Positions 1-8,550 of a stretch of 22,500 nt of DNA are shown here, in pieces. The first letter of the stretch is position 1, and each line of letters opens with the position of its first letter. Source of the DNA: Prorocentrum cordatum (lineage: Eukaryota; Sar; Dinophyceae; Prorocentrales; Prorocentraceae); NCBI GenBank assembly GCA_963575745.1, contig CAUYUJ010016882.1, positions 857,382-879,881 of the forward strand, written 5' to 3'. The notes beneath the pieces were generated by a model. That model saw only the letters and a program-made list of their open reading frames with translations. It did no database searches and was not told where the DNA came from. The translations under genes were made by a program, and so were the position numbers.

Positions 1-1
1 C

Positions 2-575
2 AATCCCCTCTAGGGCCCCCGCTTCCTGAGGCATGCCTTTCTTGCGATTGCGCTGGACATTCAGACGCGACATAGCGAGGCCACCCCCGTCCTGCAGGCA
101 AGTCCCTTCACTGTGCTGGGCGGCCTGCTTCCACGACTGCTGCATGACAGACTGGGCCAGGGCGCTACATATTTCTTCAGCGTCATCAGACAGGTCGGGG
201 TTGAAACGCCACTCGCAACCGTCGGGGCCCTCCCGGACATCAGGTTCAACCCCGACCCATCCCAGGGACCGAAGGGTGAGCAGCATGGCCCCCATGGGCC
301 CTGTCACTGCGCGCCATCGTGAACGGGGCTTTAAACGGGCGGTTTCAAACTTGGTGGCCGAACATCCCCGCCGAACCTGCTGCCTGAGGGAGGGGTTGTG
401 GGTCCAGAAACGCAGCTTCTCTTTGGCCTGGCGCTTCGCGCACGCAGCCCACGGGCCCCCCTCCTCATACATCAGGAGCATGACCGTAGCCGTGCATCGG
501 CCTGTCTTCCCGAAGCCAGCTAAGTCCGCAGCCAAAGCTGTCCGCTTTCGGAATCGTGTCGGGCGGGGCCAAACA
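2..575 (-). pseudogene. Retroelement post-RT region, open to the window edge
   Basis: After a frameshift near 560-590 the coding sense continues as RFRKRTALAADLAGFGKTGR, then MYEEGGPWAACAKRQAKEKL, then RWRAVTGPMGAMLLTLRSLG and a Trp/Arg-rich stretch. This frame has no stop through to position 1. GPMGA followed by a Leu-rich helix and a G-W dipeptide is a recurrent block after the RT in dinoflagellate LINEs as I recall. The reading was obtained by hand translation of the reverse complement. The RNase H part expected next would lie left of the window. Confidence 0.65.
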
Positions 576-1086
576 GGGGGCGATCGTGGGGCAACTTAGC
601 CCGCGCATAAGCATTAAATGGCAACGTGCTTTTCTTTCTACGCGCGCGCCCCAAACTGGCGAACAAACTGGCCCTGGTGGCCCGAATTTTGTCCAACCTA
701 CTCCGCTTCGAAGCCGTGTTCCTGGATCTACGTTGCCCCGTGGCGCTGTCGGTCCCCAGGCCCTTCCTCGCCTTCCCTTTATTTATGGTTATGTTGAGCT
801 CTGCCAGGGACCTCTCGACCTCAAGGACGTCCTGGGGGTTCTGAGCCAGGATGGTGGACTTGCCGGGGATCTCGAGCCTCGCCTTGAGGCAACCTCCAAC
901 CAGAACGCTCGCTGTTCTCGGCACCGCTGCTCCTGCCGCGTCGTCGGGCCCCTCGACTCGCACCGTGATGTCATCTACGAACTGCCTCAATCTCGCTATC
1001 GGCACAGCAAGGTGCACTTCCTCTAGTACATGATAGAGTAGGGCTCGAGCTCCACGGTTGGCTTTGCCACAGCCAGGGGCACGCTC
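520..1086 (-). pseudogene. Retroelement reverse transcriptase core with FVDD
   Basis: The frame is open from just below a TGATGA at 1087-1092 down to a stop at 520. It begins GCGKANRGARALLYHVLEEV, which fits RT motif B, followed by the palm motif LRQFVDDITV with the catalytic FVDD at 970-981. Downstream, LKARLEIPGKSTILAQNP and GLGTDSATGQRRSRNT match the post-palm region of dinoflagellate LINEs. There is no start codon of its own; it is an internal piece of a long polyprotein. It is the best preserved segment of the element, but upstream and downstream frameshifts isolate it. RNA-templated DNA synthesis would be its role in an active copy. Confidence 0.85.
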
Positions 1087-1189
1087 TCATCAGCCTTGAC
1101 GAGTCGAGGGCACAGCTATGACATTATGCACATGTGCAACTCGACTGGGGGTACTCTACTTCTGATGCTCGTACAGCTAGGGTCCCCAA

Positions 1190-1800
1190 ATCTACCAGAT
1201 CGTGAAACTTCTCTGCGTCCTGGAAGAACGTAGCTTAGCTAGTTTTATCTAGATTGGCTCGGGTTTCGTCCAGGACCAGTGTGAGCAACGCTGACTGCAA
1301 CGCCGAACTCTTTCTCACCGCAGCATCCCATAACCCCGCTTTTCGGTCACACCATTCCGTCAACCTGTTTTTCGTCATTTCCCCCGTGCTCGCATCGTCA
1401 TCGACATCAGCAATATAGGCCGCTCTTCTCCCGCTCTCTGTTTTTCTCCTTTCGGAGGCAACGCATACCACATCTGCATCATCTGGTGCGGCCAGGTCGG
1501 CTGCCGCTCGCACATGTCAGTATGTGGAGGAAGGGCTCCTTGCACATCGGGCTGAGTGCACGGAGTTGGTCGGGCGCCCACTGGTCAGCGCCTAGCCCCG
1601 TGCCTGCCTGGAAGCTGCTCGACGCCATCGCCGAGCTCTCCATCGTGAGGCAAGGCCGCTCGACGAGGTCGTCCTTGGCCTTGGCTTTCAGGTCGCTCAT
1701 GGCCTGTGGGAGCTCCGCCTTGGCGAACTCCCTGTGCGCTGTCCAACGTCGCTCCCATTGTCGCCGTCGAAGCTGGATGCCACGCTGCGGGTCCATCTCC
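1190..1800 (-). pseudogene. Retroelement reverse transcriptase, N-terminal motifs (frameshifted)
   Basis: The pre-RT block reads SSFQAGTGLGADQWAPDQLR (frame 1479-1796). The next frame gives WPHQMMQMWYALPPKGEKQR followed by RPILLMSMTM, the finger motifs that in the family carry the lysine and R-P-I-x-L signature. A third frame gives LTEWCDRKAGLWDAAVRKSS and then, near 1199-1219, DAEKFHD, which sits where motif A (DLEKFYD-type) is expected; its first Asp is kept while Leu-to-Ala and Tyr-to-His changes are seen. At least three frame changes are needed to follow the domain, so it is not functional as written. The identification rests on motif order and spacing. Confidence 0.75.
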
Positions 1801-3033
1801 CGCTTCGTCGTGTCGGGGTCCAGGCAGCCGTTGCTGGTGTCGACCTTTTATTCAGAGCTAAGGTACCGATGCGCTCCCTTCATCGAGTTGTCTGACGCCT
1901 TCCTGGCCCAAGACCAGACCTTGGCACGAGTGTCGCGCCGCGCCAGGGTGGCGTGGCGAGCGGCCCTCTGGTAGATCTCGGCAATGAGGTCGGCCTGCTT
2001 CGACACGTTGTCCGCTGCTCGCTGGTGTAATTGAGGGGCCCACCTGGCACAGTCCTCATCCCCGTCTCGTTGGCCTTCTGGTCACAGGTGGTGCCGGGCG
2101 CGAGGGGCTCATCTAGCACAGTCCTCGCCGTGGGGGGCCCACCTGGCACGAAACTCACATGTCTGCCGCGGCCTATCCTCTCGCCGCGCTGGGGAGACTG
2201 ATTGGACCCACGCTGAGACTCGGCATGGGCTCCCTGCGTACCCTCGACAATGAGTTCGGCCTGCTCCGGCACCTCGTCCTGCTGCTCGCTGGACTTGCTG
2301 AGGGGCCCACCTAGCACAGCCCTCAACTCCGTCTCGTTGGCCTTCTGGTCGCAGGAGGTGGCGGACGCGAGGGGCTCATCTAGCACAGTCCTCGCCGTGC
2401 GGGGCCCACCTGGCACAAACCTCATATGTCCGCCGTGGCCCAACCCCTCGCCGCGCTGGGGAGACTGGTTGAGCCCCGCTAAAACTCAGAGTGGGCTCTC
2501 CGCGTATCCTCGACAGGCGCCCCAGGGCAGGCGGTGGCGTTAGCCCGCGGGGCAGGTCCGCCCCCCCGCGCAGCCGCGCCCAGACCACCCATCGGGCCCT
2601 GCTGCGGGTCCTGGCCAGGGGCCTGGGGATCATCCTGGGTGGCGTTCCGACGGGGGTCGTGGCGACTCGGCATGGCCATGGGCCTGGATCCGATGCTGGA
2701 TCCCCTCCAGTGCGGTAGCTGATCCTGCACTGGGGCTGGCGCCGTCGACGATGTAGCTGGACTCGCCTCCTCCTCGAGCTGCTGTTGAAGAAGGTCTGGC
2801 TCGTCTGCTTCCGCATCCAGTTGTGCGAAAGGGTCGTCCTCTCCGTCCAGATTCGCGGGTCGCGCTGCTGATGCTGGCGCCTTTGTCTCGCCCTTCTCGG
2901 TCTTCTTGTTTACAGAGGTTCTTAGACGGCGTGGCTGCCGCTGGGCTTCGCAACGTAGGGCGCGGTTTGCCATCCAAGTAGTGCGATAAATCGAGCATCG
3001 CCCTGGCGTCCTCATGCTTTATTTGTGTCCGTG
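1800..3033 (-). pseudogene. Retroelement linker, low-complexity and partly duplicated
   Basis: Minus-strand frames stay open for 130-190 codons (2479-3015, 2630-3037, 1880-2443). The sequence is rich in Pro, Ala, Glu and Gln, for example EADEPDLLQQQLEEEASP, and matches no domain I know. Its place between the endonuclease linker and the pre-RT motif suggests it belongs to the same polyprotein, either as a fast-evolving spacer or as inserted sequence. Part of it is the 267-bp duplication annotated separately. No host gene was recognised on the plus strand. Confidence 0.4.
1968..2517. repeat. Two tandem copies of a ~267-bp unit inside the retroelement linker
   Basis: Copy 1 runs from about 1975 to 2241 and copy 2 from about 2242 to 2510. 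Anchors: CAATGAG-TCGGCCTGCT at 1982 and 2248; CGAGGGGCTCATCTAGCACA at 2101 and 2368; CGCCGCGCTGGGGAGACTG near 2191 and 2454. The middle of the unit is nearly identical and the ends are more diverged. 267 is 3 x 89, so the minus-strand frame survives and the phrase TARTVLDEPLA occurs twice in one open frame. A tandem duplication that keeps the frame is unusual within a decaying LINE. Confidence 0.85.
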
Positions 3034-3488
3034 TCATTGCCCCCCCTGAGCCTGGCCCAGTAACGCAATGCGCTCGCTCAGAGATCTGATCACACCATCG
3101 ACTGTCTTAATGTTGACGTCCTTCGCATGCCTGGCCTGGAGGATCGCCGGCTCTCGCATTCTGGCTGCCATCGCCTTCCACGCGTTGGCCCTCTCTCTCA
3201 ACGCCGCGTCCAAGAATGGGTCGGTCTTCTCTTGACTGGTGACCTTCCGCATCGTGAACTTGGGGTTGCATCCCCTTCTCACGGTGCCCTTAGGCTTGGA
3301 GACCGTCATCGGGCGCAGCGGCTGTTCTGCCGCAACTGACCGCTCGCCAAAATGGTAGGCCAGTCTGCAAGCTCCTTCGGGGTCCAGTCTGTGCGCCCAT
3401 GATTCAGCCACCTCATCAGCAGTTTCCTGAACTGGTCCCCCTCGAGTCTATGCCAACGCCTGGAGCCAGTGTTCATTACTGGCCGCAT
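3034..3488 (-). pseudogene. Retroelement linker between endonuclease and RT (conserved part)
   Basis: Two overlapping minus-strand frames cover this stretch. One reads RRWHRLEGDQFRKLLMRWLN, the other GTVRRGCNPKFTMRKVTSQ followed by LRERANAWKAMAARMREP. The basic RG-NPKF-MRKV block followed by an Arg/Ala helix resembles the region that follows the endonuclease in dinoflagellate LINEs as I remember them. There is no catalytic motif. The frame ends at a stop near 3036, next to the start of the following open frame. The frame switch near 3400 is another sign of decay. Confidence 0.55.
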
Positions 3489-4095
3489 TGCTGCTTCATC
3501 GGGCAGGTGCTCTCCAGGAGGTGGGTCAACTCGTCGTGATGAAGGTCCCCTGGCGGTGCTGCGTCGGCGCCTTGCTCATCATTGTACTGCGTCGGTTTGA
3601 GATATCGCTCGCAATATCGCTGGGCTCGCTTGAGTGCTTTTTCTCGCTGGACCGTGTGGGTGGCGATCTCGATCTTCACTGGCTGGATGGGCATCTGCAC
3701 TTTGACCGACGCTGGTCGGGAGCGCAGTCGCAGGTGAAGCCCCACATGCGGGCTCCATGGTACTCCCCCGCTGGTTTGAAATCTCCCACGAACGGTCGAA
3801 AGTCTTCCGAGGCGATACCGTAATCAATGAGCCTGCCCTTGCCCGTCGTGCAGGTGACGGTAAAATCGCTGGGAATCAGCAGCTCTCCTCGTAGGGCTTT
3901 CAACCACGGTGAGGTATGCATCTCCGTCGGTGTGTTATTCCAGTCGCCTAATGCAATCTATGGAACTCCCAAAGACTTCACCACGCGAGTCAACTGCACC
4001 ATCTTGGATACATTGGCTGGATCATCCAGTCCCGCGCTGCAGCCCAGGTGCGCCGAGGCCAGCGCCAGCGTCGCCCCTTTCAGACGCCAGAGAGG
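3480..4095 (-). pseudogene. Second half of the retroelement endonuclease, with frameshifts and an in-frame stop
   Basis: After a frameshift near 4090 the endonuclease resumes as WRLKGATLALASAHLG and runs to KSLGVP, then a TAG stop at 3958-3960. The same frame continues immediately with IALGDWNNTPTE, so the stop lies inside the domain; a TGG-to-TAG change is a natural guess. GDWN (about 3936-3947) is the catalytic DxN motif, and GKGRLIDYGIAS carries the next conserved Asp. A further frame change near 3750 leads to PHVGLHLRLRSRP, which holds the final His of the fold. All five expected motif blocks are present in order, but three lesions separate them. Nicking target DNA for target-primed reverse transcription is the known role of this domain; this copy should not make a functional enzyme. 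Confidence 0.8.
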
Positions 4096-5450
4096 ATGAT
4101 CGAGATGTCTCGCAATTCTCCGTGGAATGCGTATTGCCCCGTTCCGTCGGGCATATGTGCGGACGCGACGTGGCCTGCTCTGACAAGCCAGCGCGCCCCC
4201 CCGCGATTGCCAGACGTACTCCTCTTCGCCGGTGTAGCTGGCGTCCACGTGAACTGCCATTGCCACCCCTTGAATCGCAACTTCTTGGCCTCCGGATTGG
4301 CGGCCTTGGGTGGCAGGTGGTGCTCCGCCAGGTCAGTCATGTCAAAACTGCAGTGCTCCACGTCGCGTCGCCCCTTCTCCCCGCAATGCGTGACATTTGC
4401 GAACAATACGTCCACATGGCCACTCTTCATCCTTGTAGGTCTTGACTGCTTCTGCGACGAGTCGGCGCTGTTAGGAACATGTTGCGCTGCTGCTGGCGAC
4501 GCCTTTGGCCCTGGCACGCAGCGCCCCCGTAGCGAGATGTACTGGCCCACCTCGGCCGCATTGGTGAAGTCCACCGGCACTGGGTCGGTGGTCTCCTGCG
4601 CCTGGTCCTTGGCTGTGTCAGCTGCCTGAGCCTGACCACCTTGCCCTCGCCGGCGCTTGATATATTGGTGTACCGAGCGCAATCGTTCAGCTGCCTCTCG
4701 CGCCGCCTTGCCCGCGTCTGTGGCTGACTTGAGCGCGGTGCGCGCCTTCTGATGAGCTGTCGATGCTTCTTCATACTGGTTGCGTGTGGTCTCGTCGAGG
4801 GATGTCAACTCATCTGTCCCCCACTGTGAGAACTCTTCGTCGTCTGCTTGCTGTGCCTGCTGCGCCTGCCGAGCTTCCGAATGGGGTCCTGCCGCCTGCG
4901 TCTTGCCAACGAGCCCGTCGATCTCGGCCTGCGTCGCCAAGCACTCATCGATGTTGGTCCTGAGCTTGGTCTGGAGGTCCTTCTGCGTCTGCGCAGTCCG
5001 GATGAGTTGATTCTTGATTCGCCCCTGCTGGGCCTGCAGCTGACGCAGCTGCTGGGCCTTCTGAGCCAAGCGCTCCTCAGGCGTGGCCTCGGGCGGCGGC
5101 TTCCACTCAGTCGCCAGGGACGGGCAGACAGCCAATAGCTTGTCCTGGGTCTCCTGGTCGCCGTCTGACTTGGCCTTGCTGAACTTGGGCAACAAAACCT
5201 CCATGATCGGGCCTCGGGTCGATCCGCTTCCTTTCAGGCAGGAGCGTAAGGGCAAGCTGCCGCCCTCCTCCTTCCCCAAATCGAAGGCGACGAACGCACG
5301 GGCAGGATCTTTCCACAGACGCCCGCACTCTCGGCAACCCTCCCACCCCGTCTTGCCTGTTTTGTGCACAAAGACCGCAAAAACGAGGGCAATGAGGGTA
5401 CACCAGATCTTCGTTCTTCCGACCACGGCTGGCCGACCTCGGGCGATCAT
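4080..5450 (-). pseudogene. Retroelement ORF: coiled-coil N-terminus and first half of the endonuclease
   Basis: This is an open frame of 456 codons on the minus strand. The first ~65 residues hold a hydrophobic stretch (about 15-28) and a single GCRECG knuckle, possibly half of a Cys zinc finger whose other half is out of frame. Residues ~85-290 are rich in Gln, Ala, Glu and Lys with a heptad-like pattern (RLAQKAQQLRQLQAQQ), as expected for a coiled coil. From about residue 340 the endonuclease begins: VLFANVTHCG carries the first Asn motif, DLAEHHLPP the conserved Glu, and GNRGGARWLV the glycine turn. The frame ends just after GELRDISIIL, where the endonuclease continues in another frame. 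The start at 5450 is simply the first ATG; the frame may have begun further upstream. The 5' boundary of the element is unclear. Confidence 0.75.
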
Positions 5451-5630
5451 GTTTGCCCCCTTTGGCCATTCGAGGCCTCACGCGCAACTTTCGCCGCCCC
5501 TGCTGGGCGCCCCATCAAGCCGCGGGTGTGCCTGGCCGCCCCGCGCGGGCGGGACACCGACACACGGTGCGCGTGCGCGTGTGCGGGTCGGGGCCTCCCC
5601 CCAAGAAGGCCTGACCCACAATGGCTTGAG

Positions 5631-5664
5631 AGGAGGAGGAGGAGGAGGAGGAGGAGGAGGAGGA
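5631..5664 (+). repeat. (GGA)n microsatellite, short
   Basis: Pure GGA triplets on the plus strand, about eleven units. The rest of 5490-5680 is GC-rich with no recognisable gene. The tract lies just outside the 5' end of the retroelement frame and may mark the insertion junction. Confidence 0.95.
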
Positions 5665-5681
5665 CCAGAGTGAACTGAAGA

Positions 5682-6152
5682 TTAGTAGTTCTGCAAGGAG
5701 CATCCCCTCCCGTCCCATGTTCCCTCCTCATAAATACTTATACGTGAACCCTGGCAGAACTTGGGTAGCCCTTTGCGTGCGCGCGATCGTTTGTTGAATG
5801 AGACCCCTGGCTGTCGCCGATCAGCCAGGGAGCTACGGCGCGGCCCGGGGGATGGAGGAGGAGGAGGAGGAGGAGGAGGAGGAGGAGGAGGAGGAGGAGG
5901 CGAGGAGGCGAGGAGGAGGCGAGGAGGGGCCAGGAGGCGGGCGCGATGGAGCAGCACCAGCAGGGGGACGTCGCGGAGGGGCCCCGAGCGAAACGAGGAA
6001 CCCGGCGGCGAGCTCCTGACGCGCCGTCGCACCAGCTGCAGCGCCTGCTGCTTCTCGCCCTCGGCCGAGAACTGCTGCAGCGGCGCCTCCTCGGGCGGGG
6101 GCGGCGGGTAGAGATCCCGTGAGGGATGCACTGGGCATCTCCTCCTCCTCAT
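5682..6152 (-). CDS. Possible GC3-rich exon, function unknown
   Basis: An open minus-strand frame of 156 codons, part of which has the feel of real coding sequence. DLYPPPPPEEAPLQQFSAEG followed by EKQQALQLVRRRVRSS uses almost only G or C in third positions, as dinoflagellate genes tend to do. The frame is open upstream of the first ATG to about 6255 (FRLASTCGGKEFSFRKKERR). Towards its C-terminus it runs through a (GGA)n tract read as poly-Pro, which argues against an intact protein. A hypothetical exon or a gene relic are both possible; no domain was recognised. The plus-strand frames here are poly-Glu or Gly shadows of the microsatellite. Confidence 0.25.
   Translation of the reverse strand: MRRRRCPVHPSRDLYPPPPPEEAPLQQFSAEGEKQQALQLVRRRVRSSPPGSSFRSGPLRDVPLLVLLHRARLLAPPRLLLASSPPPPPPPPPPPPPPPPSPGPRRSSLADRRQPGVSFNKRSRARKGLPKFCQGSRISIYEEGTWDGRGCSLQNY
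5854..5940 (+). repeat. (GGA)n microsatellite, pure then imperfect
   Basis: Uninterrupted GGA triplets to about 5900, then interspersed with GCGA units. The purine-only strand could form triplex or G-quartet structures. It pairs in sense with the CCT tract at 6628-6709. Confidence 0.95.
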
Positions 6153-6180
6153 CCTCTTCCTCCTCCTCTCCTTTTTCCTG
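6138..6180 (+). repeat. Imperfect (CCT)n tract
   Basis: Pyrimidine-rich stretch of CTC and TCC triplets with a few A and T interruptions. In the minus-strand open frame above it encodes an Arg/Lys-rich segment. Confidence 0.85.
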
Positions 6181-6293
6181 AACGAGAACTCCTTCCCGCC
6201 GCACGTCGAGGCCAGTCTGAAGGGCGGGCCAGGCGTTTCGTCTGGGGCGTCTTTACCAACTCAGGCACTGCAGCTTGAGAAATGGCAGGTGGA

Positions 6294-6625
6294 GGGCGCG
6301 CCGCTTCCAAAATGTGGCTCCCGCCTGAGCGTCGCACACATTAGTTTAAACAAAGTGTTAGAACTCCACGGATTGAGGGCGGGCCGTTTTCCATATGTGG
6401 CTCTCGCCGTAGCGCCGCGCACAATCGTTTTGCCTATGCGCAAGAGTTGTACGGATTGAGGGCGGGCGGTTTTCAAGATGTGGCTCTCGCCTGAACGCCG
6501 CGCCCATTCGCCTGACAAAGTTCTAAGAGCTTCACGGATGGATGGCGAGCGGTTTGCAAACTGTGACTCTCGTCTTAGCGCCGCGCACAATCGTCTTAAA
6601 CAATTGCATGGGCAGTATGGATTGA
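6294..6625. repeat. 83-bp minisatellite, four units with no length change
   Basis: Units start at 6294, 6377, 6460 and 6543, each exactly 83 bp by hand count. Shared blocks are GGGCGGGC-GTTTTC, ATGTGGCTCTCGCC, AGCGCCGCGCACAATCG and CACGGATTGA at the end. Substitutions between units are frequent but no insertion or deletion is seen. A shorter, doubtful relative may begin at 6222. Since 83 is not a multiple of three, the array is not a protein repeat. It ends directly at the CCT tract. Confidence 0.9.
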
Positions 6626-6627
6626 GG

Positions 6628-6709
6628 CCTCCTCCTCCTCCTCGCCTCCTCCTCCTCCTCCTCCTCTTCCTCTTCCTCCTCCTCCTCCTCCTCCTCCTCC
6701 TCCTCCTCC
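6628..6709 (+). repeat. (CCT)n microsatellite
   Basis: Pyrimidine triplets with a few CTT interruptions, directly after the 83-bp array. It is complementary in sense to the GGA tract at 5854-5940. Confidence 0.95.
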
Positions 6710-6921
6710 AGGGGGAACTTCGAGATGGGGATGTTCGGCGGGAGGGGGCTCCGCAGGAAGGCAACCCCGCGCCACCACCAAGCCTGGCCAGGTGTTGCAT
6801 ACGCCCTGTCTTGCCGAGGCCAGTAGGGTATGTCCACCATCCTGAGGGACAGGCTCGGCGAGGCTTGGTGGCCAAAGGCAGTGGCGCGCGCGCAGCAATT
6901 GCCATGCAACTTGCCATGCGA
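6710..6921. other. Unassigned spacer
   Basis: No repeat or convincing coding frame was found. The frames that cross it on both strands are extensions of the microsatellite-derived frames on its left. Confidence 0.5.
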
Positions 6922-7128
6922 GGGGCAACGAAAGGGGGGGGACTGGCATAGGGGGGGAAACATCGACCTGGAATCGGCGATACATCGCCGATAAATCGGC
7001 GATAGGCCCCCGATAGCGAATCCGCAAGGTCGTGGGCGGGGTGGGGCTATCGGGCCCCTATCGGCGATCAATGGGCGATTGGGGGTCGATGCATCCCCCC
7101 CTATGCCCATCCCCCTCTATCGTTGCCC
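6922..7128. repeat. 207-bp foldback structure with long inverted arms
   Basis: The left arm (6922-7017) and the reverse complement of the right arm (7046-7128) share GGGCAACGA, GGCATAGGGGGGGA, CATCGACC, AATCG, ATCGCCGATA and CGATAGC in order. The left arm has an extra 12-13 bp. The loop is about 28 bp. The left arm is itself built of ATCGGCGAT, then ATCGCCGAT two bases later, then ATCGGCGAT again, so it can also fold alone. This could be a foldback or MITE-like element or a hairpin-RNA source; no transposase is linked to it. Confidence 0.75.
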
Positions 7129-7131
7129 TGA

Positions 7132-7470
7132 TCATTGAGGTCGACGCGGAGGACCTGCTCGACTGGTTTGAACAAGCAGTAGCTGCGACTGCTGGCAACG
7201 CACTTGGACGTGACCCCGGAGGGCACAGCAAGCGCAGTTCGCATGCGGAAGAAAAATGGCAGGCCCAGCGGGGACCTCTGCGAGAAGATCGTCGGGGTGG
7301 ACGAAACGTATCACCTGGCTCGCCACATCACAACGAAGAATGTCGCCGTCTTTGAGAGTCCAGAGCGGCCACGGAGCTCGAGGACGGGGTGCGGCAGGGC
7401 TGGGAGCAGCAAGCTGCGGACCAGGGCATCAACGCGGGTGCCAATGGTCAACGGATCAGGGTCGTAGGAT
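7132..7470 (+). pseudogene. Relic resembling an RRM domain of the hnRNP H/F type
   Basis: One plus-strand frame (7204-7467) reads LDVTPEGTASAVRMRKKNGR, continues with PSGD, and ends near KNVAVFESPE. GRPSGD followed about 30 residues later by V-VFES is the pattern around the RNP1 strand and last strand of quasi-RRM domains in hnRNP H/F proteins. An overlapping frame before it reads LLDWFEQAVAAT, and one after it reads LEDGVRQGWEQQAADQG, so the coding sense hops frames as in a pseudogene. No RNP2 strand was found. A retroposed host mRNA or a retroelement ORF1 are both possible. The identification is tentative. Confidence 0.35.
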
Positions 7471-7560
7471 GGAGGGCGTGGGGACCGCCTTTGATTCGAA
7501 GGCTGCGGCAGCACGGAGGAAGACGACGCCAGCAAGCACAGCCTGCAGCTCACGTTTAGC

Positions 7561-8160
7561 GACGTGAGCAAACCCAAATATTCTGACGCCCAGGCCGGCG
7601 GCTATTCGGCCCGATCGTGAGGAGGAGAAATGCAAGACGCCCTGCAAGCACAACCGGCAACTCCTGGAGTTCCAAGCAAAGTGGGACCACCTCCATGATG
7701 CCTTGTGGGGATGAGGTGAAAACATCGCAGCCCATGTGGTACTTCTCGGCCAGGGCGGTGATCCACATTGGCATGAGCCGCAGCAGCTGACGGAGGATTT
7801 TGACGTGCTGCAGGGAGAGGCCTGCCTAGGTCTCAAGATGCACCGCGGGTTGGACGCGGTTCTCGAGCAGGTCAAGCGCGACATGGGGCAGCAGCAGGTC
7901 GGTGTCGAATAGAGCATCGAGGACATTTTCGGCAAGGTCGAACAGCTTGCGGCGGTCTCCAAGAGCAAAGTCGGCAGCCTCGAGGAGGAGCAGGCCGCAG
8001 TCGACCAGCTGGCATGCAACGAACTCGAGAAAGCGAAGCTCGTTCGTTCTCCAGGAGCAGCAGTAGTTGCCGCTGAAGCAGCTGCGGCAGCGGCTGGACG
8101 ACATGGAAGCCCTGGTCGACAGGACGGCCAGTGCTCACGAAGAAGATCGTGAGGATCTAG
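7561..8160 (+). pseudogene. Decayed coding relic with coiled-coil character
   Basis: The plus strand reads NPNILTPRPAAIRPDREEEK and then CKHNRQLLEFQAKWDHLHDA, ending at a TGA near 7712. After a frame change it continues as MHRGLDAVLEQVKRDMGQQQ, a TAG at about 7910, then SIEDIFGKVEQLAAVSKSKV and EEEQAAVDQLACNELEKAKL. The charged heptad pattern suggests a coiled coil. Sense and distance suit a continuation of the RRM-like relic just upstream. The long opposite-strand frame across this region (7456-8538) is rich in Ser, Cys and Arg and looks like the antisense of this sequence. No family was recognised. Confidence 0.4.
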
Positions 8161-8164
8161 TGCA

Positions 8165-8528
8165 CCCTCGGCATAGACGAGGGGGGGGGGGTCACCGCAC
8201 CCCCTTCGGGTGCCTTGCCTGGGGGTGGGGGCTCTCCCTTCGCTATCCTGCCCTGGGTGGGACTGGTGGGAAACAGCAGGGCGCTGGCCCCGCCCGGCGC
8301 CTGAGGGTTGCTCGCCTCGCCACCGGCTGCGGCGTCCTCCGCCTCGCCTCGCGGGCGACGGGCGGAAGGCATCGTCGCCGCGGCCGCCGCTCCACCCCCC
8401 ACCCCCCTGGGGGCAGGAAGGGAAGGTGATGATGAACAGGAGGACGGCAAGGAGGGGGGGGGAAAGACCCACCGTTACAAGATTCGTGCCCGCGCAGAAA
8501 AGGGGGGGGGGGACCCAAGTCAACCCAG
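8165..8528. other. GC-rich unassigned stretch with G/C runs
   Basis: Contains G-runs (8180-8190, 8453-8462, 8502-8511) and a small hairpin formed by CACCC, CCTTC and GGGTG near 8200. Several frames stay open because AT-rich stop codons are rare here, but none looks like a protein. Confidence 0.5.
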
Positions 8529-8550
8529 GATGCGGCATCGATGCCGCATC
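8529..8550. repeat. Perfect 22-bp palindrome centred on ATCGAT
   Basis: GATGCGGCATC is followed at once by its exact reverse complement. There is no spacer, so it would form a cruciform without a loop or serve as a symmetric protein site. The flanks are not complementary. Confidence 0.95.

Larger units (their letters stand above)
1..5487 (-). mobile_element. Degraded LINE-like (non-LTR) retroelement, left end outside the window
   Basis: The minus strand reads, in order, a coiled-coil N-terminal region, an endonuclease of the exonuclease-endonuclease-phosphatase fold, a long linker, a reverse transcriptase and a post-RT region. This is the usual order of apurinic-endonuclease-type LINEs. The segments lie in different frames and are separated by frameshifts, and one TAG interrupts the endonuclease, so this copy is very probably dead. 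No LTRs, target-site duplication or poly-A tail can be seen, because the 3' end lies beyond position 1. Phrases such as GLGADQWAP before the RT and ALLYHVLEEVH before FVDD match what I recall of dinoflagellate LINE families. That attribution is from memory and would need a protein search. Confidence 0.85.

Noticed and set aside
7456-8538. 360-codon minus-strand open frame
   Set aside because: Ser/Cys/Arg-rich composition without domains. It is the antisense of a region that reads better, though broken, on the plus strand, and its first third is G/C-run sequence.
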